Notes under the pieces: model-generated | Databases searched by the model: none | Seen by the model: the letters and a program-made list of their open reading frames with translations, nothing else | Told to the model about the DNA's origin: nothing | Made by a program: the position numbers and the translations under genes | Shown here: positions 56,942 to 64,000 of the stretch, piece by piece | How the letters are laid out: each line of letters opens with the position of its first letter | How positions within the stretch are numbered: the stretch's first letter is position 1 | Assembly: GCA_012518275.1 (NCBI GenBank) | Contig: JAAYSS010000096.1 | Location: 1 to 64,000, forward strand | Direction of reading: 5' to 3' | Length of the DNA stretch: 64,000 nucleotides | DNA from: Bacteroidales bacterium | Lineage (GTDB): Bacteria; Bacteroidota; Bacteroidia; Bacteroidales; Paludibacteraceae

Positions 56942-59383
56942 CTACTCCATTTCCACAACTGTGATTCCCGCACCGCCAAACTGCACGTGTTCGTCGTGGT
57001 ATTTTTTCACGCCATGAACAGTTGAAAGGTATTGCCTGATTAGCTGCCGAAGTACGCCGGTGCCCGTTCCATGCAAAATTTGTACTCTTGCCACGCCAAG
57101 CATCAGTGCATCATCAATAAAATAGGTAACGGCTTGAATCGCTTCATCGCCACGCATTCCGCGCACGTCAATCTTGGATTTGAAATTCAACTTCCGCTTG
57201 CGAACATCGTCTGAAATGGTTTTCCCGAGACTTTCGTATTTTCTGTTTTCTTTTTTCTCTTGATTTTTGCTAACAGCTTCTAATTGATTTAGTTTGACAG
57301 TAGATTTTAACTGCCCGAATGCCACAATAGCTTGTTTGTCTTGTAATTCAATGATTGTCCCGATTACAGTTTGACCCTTTAGACGAACGGAATCACCAGC
57401 TTTAAGTTTCGCATTTCGGGTTTCGTGTTTGGGAACGGTAGTTTTCTGCGAATATTTGCTTTTTTTATCATGAGTTTTGTATTTCGCACTTGCAGGTCTT
57501 AATTTTTCAGACTTAAATTGTGCCAATTCCTGTCTCGCTTTTTTCGTTTGTTCTTTTTCCGCTTTCGCTTCAATGATTTTCCGAATGGTGTTTTCAATTT
57601 TTGCATTGGCTGATTTCAGTAATTCTTCTGCTTCCGTTTGAGTTTGCCGAATAATTTGTTTTCGTTTTTTATCGGTTATTTCTAACTCTGCTTCGTATTT
57701 TGTGAGTGTTGCTTCTAAGCGTTTTTCTTTTCTACGAATTTCCTGTCGTTTACGTTCCCAATACCGTTTGTCGCGCACAATGTCTTGTAAATGTTTGTCG
57801 TAATCCATGTGTTCCGCACCAACTTTTTCGGATGCATCAGCAATTAAATCTTCGGGTAAGCCAATTTTTCGGGCAATATCCACGGCAAATGAGCTTCCCG
57901 GATTGCCGATTGAAAGTTGAAATAGGGGTTGTAGATGTTGTCGGTCGTATAACATGGCACCATTTACAATGCCTTCCGTGGATTCAGCATAGTGCTTCAA
58001 ATTGGTGTAGTGTGTTGTAATTACTCCGAATGTTTTGTTTCGATTGAAACGTTCAAGCGTTGCTTCTGCAATGGCTCCACCGATTTGTGGCTCCGTTCCG
58101 CTCCCAAATTCATCAATCAAAATCAAGGTTTTCTCGTTGCTGAATTTGATGAAGTATTTCATGTTCAGCAGGTGAGAGCTGTAAGTAGATAAATCATTTT
58201 CAATGGATTGTTCATCTCCGATATCGATAAAAATACGCTCAAAAATTCCACAACGACTGTTGTCCAACATCGGGATAAGCATTCCACATTGAAGCATATA
58301 TTGAAGCATTGCCACCGTTTTCAGGCACACCGATTTTCCGCCGGCATTCGGTCCTGAAATGATAAGCAGACGCTGTTTTTCATTGAGTTCGATATCGAGT
58401 GGAACAACTTTACGTTGCTGTTTTTTCAGCGAAAGGTAGAGTAGGGGGTGTACGGCTTTGAACCATTCCAGCTGACAAAAGTTTTCCACTTGCGGTTTTA
58501 AGGCGTTTATTTCTTGTGCGAAAAGAGCTTTGGCACGCAAAAAATCTATTTTTCCCAAGAAATATTGCGAATGCAGAATCTCCTGAAAATGGGGACGGAT
58601 CGCGTTTGTAAATTCCACCAAGATACGGATAATCTCGCGTCGCTCTTCATTTTCCAATTCGCGCACGCGGTTGTTGGCTTCCACGACCTGCTGTGGTTCA
58701 ATATAAACCGTTTTTCCCGTAGCACTTTCATCGTGAACAATCCCGCTTACTTTCCGCTTGAAAGCCGGCGAAACGGGAATAACCAACCGTCCGTCGCGGA
58801 TGGTGGGTGCTACGTCTTTTTCCACATAACCATCAGATTGAGCTTGTCGAAGGATGGTATTCAATGTCTTGGAAATGCTGTTTTGGACTATGAAACTCTC
58901 CTTTCGGATTCGGGTAAGTTCGGTTGAAGCGTTGTCTTTTATCTTGCCGAATTTATCGAGAATACGATTAATTTGACTGATTATTCCGCTGAAAGACTGA
59001 ATGTTTGTTATAAATTTATGTAGCTCGGGGAAAACATTTTCATCTTGCTTGTTGATAAAATCCACCAATTTCTGTACCGCTTCCAATGAGCGTCGCAAGT
59101 CAAAAACTTCACTTTCATCCAAGTATAACCCTTCTGTTTTTACTCTTGAAAGTGCGTCACGTATATCATAGAAATTTTCTACAGGTAACTCATCTATATC
59201 CGAAGAAATAAGTTGAAGCATCTCGTTCGTTTGATTTAGTCGGGTAGTAATTTCCAGATGATGGATTGAAAACTTCATTGCATCTACTTCATCTTCTCCA
59301 AGCAGACATAAGCATTTTCCTTTCAGCATTTGCCGAATGGTATCGAATGAAATTTTTTGTTCAAAAGTGGAAGGGTAAAGCAT
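56942..59383 (-). CDS. mutS2: Endonuclease MutS2
   Basis: LLIISGPNAGGKSVCLKTVAML, STYSSHLLNMKYF, C-terminal Smr domain LNFKSKIDVRGMRGDEAIQAV...LHGTGTGVLRQLI. Confidence 0.95.
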   Translation of the reverse strand: MLYPSTFEQKISFDTIRQMLKGKCLCLLGEDEVDAMKFSIHHLEITTRLNQTNEMLQLISSDIDELPVENFYDIRDALSRVKTEGLYLDESEVFDLRRSLEAVQKLVDFINKQDENVFPELHKFITNIQSFSGIISQINRILDKFGKIKDNASTELTRIRKESFIVQNSISKTLNTILRQAQSDGYVEKDVAPTIRDGRLVIPVSPAFKRKVSGIVHDESATGKTVYIEPQQVVEANNRVRELENEERREIIRILVEFTNAIRPHFQEILHSQYFLGKIDFLRAKALFAQEINALKPQVENFCQLEWFKAVHPLLYLSLKKQQRKVVPLDIELNEKQRLLIISGPNAGGKSVCLKTVAMLQYMLQCGMLIPMLDNSRCGIFERIFIDIGDEQSIENDLSTYSSHLLNMKYFIKFSNEKTLILIDEFGSGTEPQIGGAIAEATLERFNRNKTFGVITTHYTNLKHYAESTEGIVNGAMLYDRQHLQPLFQLSIGNPGSSFAVDIARKIGLPEDLIADASEKVGAEHMDYDKHLQDIVRDKRYWERKRQEIRRKEKRLEATLTKYEAELEITDKKRKQIIRQTQTEAEELLKSANAKIENTIRKIIEAKAEKEQTKKARQELAQFKSEKLRPASAKYKTHDKKSKYSQKTTVPKHETRNAKLKAGDSVRLKGQTVIGTIIELQDKQAIVAFGQLKSTVKLNQLEAVSKNQEKKENRKYESLGKTISDDVRKRKLNFKSKIDVRGMRGDEAIQAVTYFIDDALMLGVARVQILHGTGTGVLRQLIRQYLSTVHGVKKYHDEHVQFGGAGITVVEME

Positions 59384-59420
59384 TTTTCAGGTTCAAAGTT
59401 TGGGTTTTGAACTACAAATT

Positions 59421-60200
59421 CTAAAATTCTTTAATATTTCGTGTGTTAAATTCAACTAAAATCGCTTTCATATCTTTAGGTAAATAGCTCACTGCTTTTT
59501 CTTCAAGTACTTTTGGCATTCCGTAAAAGGCTTCTGCTATTCCACCTACAATGGCTCCGATAGTATCGCTGTCGCCACCGATGGAAACACCTTTTCGGAT
59601 AGCATCTTCAAAAGAAATGCTTTCAAAAAAGCAAGTGAGTGCTTCGGGCATTGTACCTTGGCAAGTAACATCAAACGAATAGTCTGCTCGAATTTCATCT
59701 ACATTTCGATTGAAAATATAACCGAAATTTTCTTCAATATAAGTTTTTATAAACTCTTTGCTTTTCCCTTTTCGAGCAAAGAAAACAGCAATGGCAGCTG
59801 CTTGTGCGCCTTTAATTCCTTCGGGATGATTATGTGTGCATTCGGCACTTTTGCGGGCTTCATTTAGCACCGTTTTTTCGTCATTGAATAACCAACCAAT
59901 TGAACTTACGCGCATCGCCGATCCATTCCCAAAACTTCCGTATGGTTGTTGTGTGTCTGCATACATCCAGCGCATGAATGAATCACCATAAGCTCCTTTT
60001 GGATTTGGATATTTCATTGCCCATTCGTGGATGGTTTTTCCGTAGTCTTTTTGATGCATTCCTGCATCCGCAACGGCAATGGTAAGCACAGTATCGTCCG
60101 TGAAGTCGCTTCCGAAGGGAAACAGCTCAAAGTCATAGTTTTTTGTGTTGTTAAATTCGTAGGTTGAACCAACGATGTCTCCTAAAATTGCTCCTAACAT
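59421..60200 (-). CDS. ADP-ribosylglycohydrolase family protein
   Basis: MLGAILGDIVGSTYEF, FTDDTVLTIAVADA, GGDSDTIGAIVGGIAEAFYG. Confidence 0.92.
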   Translation of the reverse strand: MLGAILGDIVGSTYEFNNTKNYDFELFPFGSDFTDDTVLTIAVADAGMHQKDYGKTIHEWAMKYPNPKGAYGDSFMRWMYADTQQPYGSFGNGSAMRVSSIGWLFNDEKTVLNEARKSAECTHNHPEGIKGAQAAAIAVFFARKGKSKEFIKTYIEENFGYIFNRNVDEIRADYSFDVTCQGTMPEALTCFFESISFEDAIRKGVSIGGDSDTIGAIVGGIAEAFYGMPKVLEEKAVSYLPKDMKAILVEFNTRNIKEF

Positions 60201-60213
60201 TTTAATTTATGAT

Positions 60214-61044
60214 TTAAGATTGGTTTCTTTTAAGTCTCCTTTTAGGGGGATTTTTTGCCTTTTCCCAAATTTCATCCATTTCTGCCAAGGTCATTTCTTT
60301 CAAGTTTCTTCCTTGGGCTATGGTTTCGGCTTCCAGGTAGTTGAAACGTTGGATGAATTTTTTATTGGTTCGTTCGAGTGCCGTGTCGGGATTGATTCCA
60401 TAGAGTCGGGCGGCATTGACCATACTGAAAAGCACGTCACCAAATTCAGCTTCCATTTTATCGCTGTCCTGTTGATTTATTTCGGCTTGAAATTCAGCAA
60501 TTTCTTCCTTTGCCTTGTCCCAAACTTGTTCTCGGTATTCCCAGTCAAAACCGACGCTTGCTGCTTTTTCCTGAATGCGATAAGCCTTTATTAGCGTGGG
60601 AAGAGAAGCTGGTACACCGCCGAGCACGGTTTTGTTTCCGCCTTTTTCTTTCAGTTTCAGGTTTTCCCAGTTTTCAAGTACTTTTGTTGTATCGCCATTC
60701 ACATCCACGTTACCAAAAATGTGCGGATGCCGAAAAATTAGCTTTTCGTTGATGGCTTTGCAGACGTCGTAAATGTCAAAATCGTCGGTTTCACTACCCA
60801 TTTCAGAATAAAAAACGATGTGCAGTAGCAAATCACCGAGTTCCTTTTTTATTTCCTGCATATCTTTCGCCAAAATGGCATCGGAAAGCTCGTAAGTCTC
60901 TTCCACTGTGTTGCTCCTAATGCTTTCAAAAGTCTGCACGCTGTCCCACGGACACTCCGCCCGAAGGCGTTTCATAATATCCAAAAGCCGTTCAAATTCA
61001 GCCAATTTCTCTTTTTTTGTATGGGGTTTGTAGGTTTTGTTCAT
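60214..61044 (-). CDS. mazG: Nucleoside triphosphate pyrophosphohydrolase
   Basis: CPWDSVQTFESIRSNTVEETYELSDAI, KKELGDLLLHIVFYSEM, duplicated MazG domain. Confidence 0.95.
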   Translation of the reverse strand: MNKTYKPHTKKEKLAEFERLLDIMKRLRAECPWDSVQTFESIRSNTVEETYELSDAILAKDMQEIKKELGDLLLHIVFYSEMGSETDDFDIYDVCKAINEKLIFRHPHIFGNVDVNGDTTKVLENWENLKLKEKGGNKTVLGGVPASLPTLIKAYRIQEKAASVGFDWEYREQVWDKAKEEIAEFQAEINQQDSDKMEAEFGDVLFSMVNAARLYGINPDTALERTNKKFIQRFNYLEAETIAQGRNLKEMTLAEMDEIWEKAKNPPKRRLKRNQS

Positions 61045-61203
61045 TGCTAGAAAATTTTACTTGCAAAGTTAAAAATAAGTTTTAGGCAGAAAAAGTATTT
61101 TATAAACTTATTGTAAATGAACTTTCACAGTAGTTAAATGTTAGGCAAAATGCATTAAATTTTTATAAAAAGCAACTTTAATATTTTAAGTTTGAATTTT
61201 CAC

Positions 61204-61236
61204 TTGTGTAATTCCGATTTTTTTTTTATATCTTTG
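61204..61236 (+). promoter_or_regulatory. Bacteroidota-type promoter upstream of the GT5-like gene
   Basis: TATCTTTG at 61229-61236 with TTG at 61204-61206. Confidence 0.5.
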
Positions 61237-61268
61237 TAAAAGATTTACATTAACATATAAAAGACGAT

Positions 61269-62093
61269 ATGAAAGAGAAAAAAAAGAAGAAGAATAAAAA
61301 GGTTTTGTTTATTTCCCAAGAAATTTTCCCGTATTTGCCAGAATCTGAAATTGCAAATCAAGGTCGATATTTACCACAGGCAGTGCAGGAAAGAGGTAAA
61401 GAAACTCGTACATTTATGCCTAAATTCGGAACGATAAATGAAAGACGAAATCAGCTTCACGAAGTTATTCGTCTTTCCGGTATGAATCTGATAATCAATG
61501 ATACAGATCATCCGCTAACTATAAAAGTAGCATCCATCCAGTCGGCGAGATTACAGATTTACTTTATTGACAATGAGGATTTCTTTCAGCGAAAAAACAC
61601 AATAGTTGATGACGAAGGAGTGGAGTTTGAGGATAACGATATACGCACCGTTTTCTTTACGCGAGGTGTAATGGAAACTGTAAAAAAACTACGGTGGACA
61701 CCCGATATCGTTCACTGTCAAGGTTGGATGTCGGCTTTAGTTCCGCTTTATGTCAAGAGAGCCTATAATGATGATCCATTTTTCAAAAACTCAAAAGTTG
61801 TTTACTCTTTATTTGATGATGAATTTAAGCAACCATTCCGACCGAAATTTATTGAAGATCTTATGATGGAAGGAATTAAACCCGAGGATTTAGCAAGTAT
61901 ACAAGAAAAAGAGATAAATTACGAAGCTCTGTCAAAATTAGCAATCGATTTTTCAGACGGAATAATCCAGTCAAGTAAAAAAGTCAATGAAGAACTCTTA
62001 AAATACGCAACCGATAATAATAAAAAAATCTTGCCGTACGTTGATAAAGAAGAATATGCTGATGACTTTATTCAGTTTTACGACAGCTTATAA
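61269..62093 (+). CDS. GT5 glycogen/starch synthase N-terminal-half-like protein
   Basis: 274 aa; KVLFISQEIFPYLPESEIANQGRYLPQAVQERGKETRTFMPKFGTINERRNQLHEVIRLSGMNLIIND...DIVHCQGWMSALVPLYVK. No C-terminal GT-B half. Confidence 0.8.
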   Translation: MKEKKKKKNKKVLFISQEIFPYLPESEIANQGRYLPQAVQERGKETRTFMPKFGTINERRNQLHEVIRLSGMNLIINDTDHPLTIKVASIQSARLQIYFIDNEDFFQRKNTIVDDEGVEFEDNDIRTVFFTRGVMETVKKLRWTPDIVHCQGWMSALVPLYVKRAYNDDPFFKNSKVVYSLFDDEFKQPFRPKFIEDLMMEGIKPEDLASIQEKEINYEALSKLAIDFSDGIIQSSKKVNEELLKYATDNNKKILPYVDKEEYADDFIQFYDSL

Positions 62094-62138
62094 TCCAGAT
62101 ATTTTAGCTTCCTATTACAAAATTAATTCGTTTGATAA

Positions 62139-63482
62139 ATGAAACTAAGGAAATTTAGTTTAATATTTGTTTTTATAGCATTTATTTTTATATCTTGCGA
62201 TGATGCAGCCGATAATCTCGGCAAACAAGTTCAACCAGGTAGTGATGAAATTATTGTTCAAACTGACACTTTTCATTTATCTACCGAAACAGTACAAATT
62301 GAAAGTATTATTTCTCGACCAGACTCTTTCCTGTTGGGAGAGTTTGACGATAATATTCTAGGTACAACCAAAGCTGATATTCTTGCCGAATTGAGGTTGT
62401 TTCAAAACGGTTATACTTATCTTGATCCAGCTATTGCAACAACAAAGGCTGACTCAGTAGTTATGTCGCTCTATTGTTCCAGTGCTTTTGGAACCATTTC
62501 ACCTTTGCATATCAGCGTGTATGAGTTGAAAGATTCTTTACAAAGAGACACTCAATACATGACTGATATGGATCCAAAAGCATTTGTGAATTTCCAAAGA
62601 CTGATAGGAGACGTCAAGTATGGGACTACAGGATTAAGCAATAAAGAAATACGATTTCATTTAAATGGAGAGTTTTTATCTCGTTTTTTTACGCTTAATC
62701 CGCAACATTATCTCAATCAGGATGAATTTCGCAAGTTTATCCCGGGCATTTACATCACGACCGATTTTGGCGGTTCAACTATGCTCAATCTCCGGACAAT
62801 AAAAATTTCACTTTATTATCACTATGCTTTTAACGACAACCCAGAGCATAAAATCCAAGGGCGACACGACTTTTTCGTAAACTCTGAAGTAAAAAAAGTA
62901 AATCGCGTAACGCATCCACTAAGAACGCTAAATTTAAGTCCGAAAGACGAATATAACTACATCGCTTCGCCGGCAAATTATTATACTCGTGTTCGTATTC
63001 CGCTTGACAGAATTCGACGAGATATAAACGTGGGAGATAAAATTTTGGATGTAAACAGCGCGTCAATTCGACTTAATGTGAAAAACATTGAAAAAAGTGA
63101 TTCAACGATGATTCCGTATGTGAATAACTTACTATTGATAAAGGAGAGTGCTGTTGAGCGTTTTTTTAAGAATAGTGAAGCTATTTCAGATACATGTTCG
63201 TTTTTAGCAAGTCGAGACAGTGTATACGTAAGTAAGAATAATTATAATTATGAGTTTAATTTCAGCGGATTAGCTAATTTGATAGAGCAAGAAGTTAAGA
63301 AAAAAGAGAACACCAGCCCTTATTTAGATATGCTACTTGTCCCTGTAACCCCGTTGTTTCGACAATCTACAAATTCTTTGGATGAAGTTGTTCAAAATAA
63401 TCAGCTTCAAACTTTGCGGATTAACAGTGGGAAACATCCCGATATCCCCATGAAAATGGAAGTCATCTACAGCGGATTTTAA
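62139..63482 (+). CDS. DUF4270 family lipoprotein
   Basis: Lipobox FIFISC|D; DSFLLGEFDDNILGTTKADILAEL as in DUF4270 proteins. Confidence 0.8.
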   Translation: MKLRKFSLIFVFIAFIFISCDDAADNLGKQVQPGSDEIIVQTDTFHLSTETVQIESIISRPDSFLLGEFDDNILGTTKADILAELRLFQNGYTYLDPAIATTKADSVVMSLYCSSAFGTISPLHISVYELKDSLQRDTQYMTDMDPKAFVNFQRLIGDVKYGTTGLSNKEIRFHLNGEFLSRFFTLNPQHYLNQDEFRKFIPGIYITTDFGGSTMLNLRTIKISLYYHYAFNDNPEHKIQGRHDFFVNSEVKKVNRVTHPLRTLNLSPKDEYNYIASPANYYTRVRIPLDRIRRDINVGDKILDVNSASIRLNVKNIEKSDSTMIPYVNNLLLIKESAVERFFKNSEAISDTCSFLASRDSVYVSKNNYNYEFNFSGLANLIEQEVKKKENTSPYLDMLLVPVTPLFRQSTNSLDEVVQNNQLQTLRINSGKHPDIPMKMEVIYSGF

Positions 63483-63491
63483 ACAAATAAC

Positions 63492-63525
63492 AAAGCGTAC
63501 CCGAAATCAGGTACGCTTTTTTCTT
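63492..63525 (+). terminator. Terminator after the DUF4270 gene
   Basis: AAAGCGTACC-cgaaatca-GGTACGCTTTTTTC. Confidence 0.88.
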
Positions 63526-63596
63526 GCAGTTTAATTGCCAAATTTTCCTTCTACTTTCAAGCGTCGTAGATTTAAGTATTAAAGCATCCTTGCAAT

Positions 63597-63627
63597 TGGT
63601 AAATAAAAATAATATCTCTATCTTTGC
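63597..63627 (+). promoter_or_regulatory. Promoter of the TPP-riboswitch transcript
   Basis: TTGG (63597-63600), N19, TATCTTTG (63620-63627). Confidence 0.7.
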
Positions 63628-63632
63628 GATTT

Positions 63633-63712
63633 GCACGGGGTGCGTGATAAGATATCACTGCTGAGAACACACCCGAAACCTGATTTGGACAATGCCAACG
63701 TAGGGATGCTTA
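63633..63712 (+). ncRNA. TPP riboswitch (THI element)
   Basis: GGGGTGC...GTGATA-AGA-TATCAC (P3)...CTGAGAACACACCCGAAACCTGATTTGGACAATGCCAACGTAGGGATGC matches the THI box core (CTGAGA, ACCTGAT, GCCAACGTAGGGA). Confidence 0.93.
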
Positions 63713-63782
63713 CTTTTCAATAATTTCGAACTTCCTTACAGCATTTCTTGCTAGTCATTGTCAAATCACCAAAACAAAGAAA

Positions 63783-64000
63783 ATGAGCAAGGAAAACGAA
63801 ATTCAACTATCCAACCACGAGTTGGTGTCAAAACAGCAAACAAGCTGGCAAAACCGCGACGAATGGTTTTTCAACCGCGAATATACCGATACGTACGAGA
63901 AGTATTACGAAGGACCATATAAACGAGCCGAAGTCTGGCAAAAGAAAATTCTTGAGAACTTAATTAAAAAAGATATACGCGTCAAAACCTTATTAGAATT
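63783..64000 (+). CDS. Partial CDS, putative class I SAM-dependent methyltransferase N-terminus (runs off the window)
   Basis: Own reading: MSKENEIQLSNHELVSKQQTSWQNRDEWFFNREYTDTYEKYYEGPYKRAEVWQKKILENLIKKDIRVKTLLE..., open to the window end; LLE(F) looks like the start of motif I. Confidence 0.6.
   Translation, partial: MSKENEIQLSNHELVSKQQTSWQNRDEWFFNREYTDTYEKYYEGPYKRAEVWQKKILENLIKKDIRVKTLLE

Overview
This 64 kb window is AT-rich chromosomal DNA from a member of the Bacteroidota. Evidence for that: TTTG-N19-TAnnTTTG promoters, YfhO/DUF3098/DUF4270-type families, and a tRNA-tuf-tRNA-Trp-secE-nusG-rplKAJL-rpoBC block. Most of it is housekeeping: ftsX-DUF3098-uppP-truB-queA, pyrBI, glyA, phoH, purC, rpsU, xerC-hpf, translation and RNA polymerase genes, recJ, tdk, rsmI, lpxB, manA, rlmB, dapA, ligA, mutS2 and mazG. 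I found no CRISPR array, intact prophage, intact IS element or recognisable defence island, and no clear candidate for a whole new multi-gene system. The points most worth a second look are: (1) a TPP riboswitch leading into a methyltransferase-like ORF at the right edge; (2) a half-length GT5 glycogen-synthase-like protein that lacks the KTGGL motif, followed by a DUF4270 lipoprotein; (3) an unannotated 52-codon ORF that overlaps the pyrB start by ATGA; (4) an internally deleted REP-associated (IS200-like) transposase relic; (5) a HAD phosphatase whose catalytic motif I lies upstream of any canonical start codon; (6) an in-frame amber codon splitting a YfhO-family membrane protein; (7) an attenuator-like hairpin between rplL and rpoB. 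All product names come from reading the protein sequences and from family knowledge. No searches were run.
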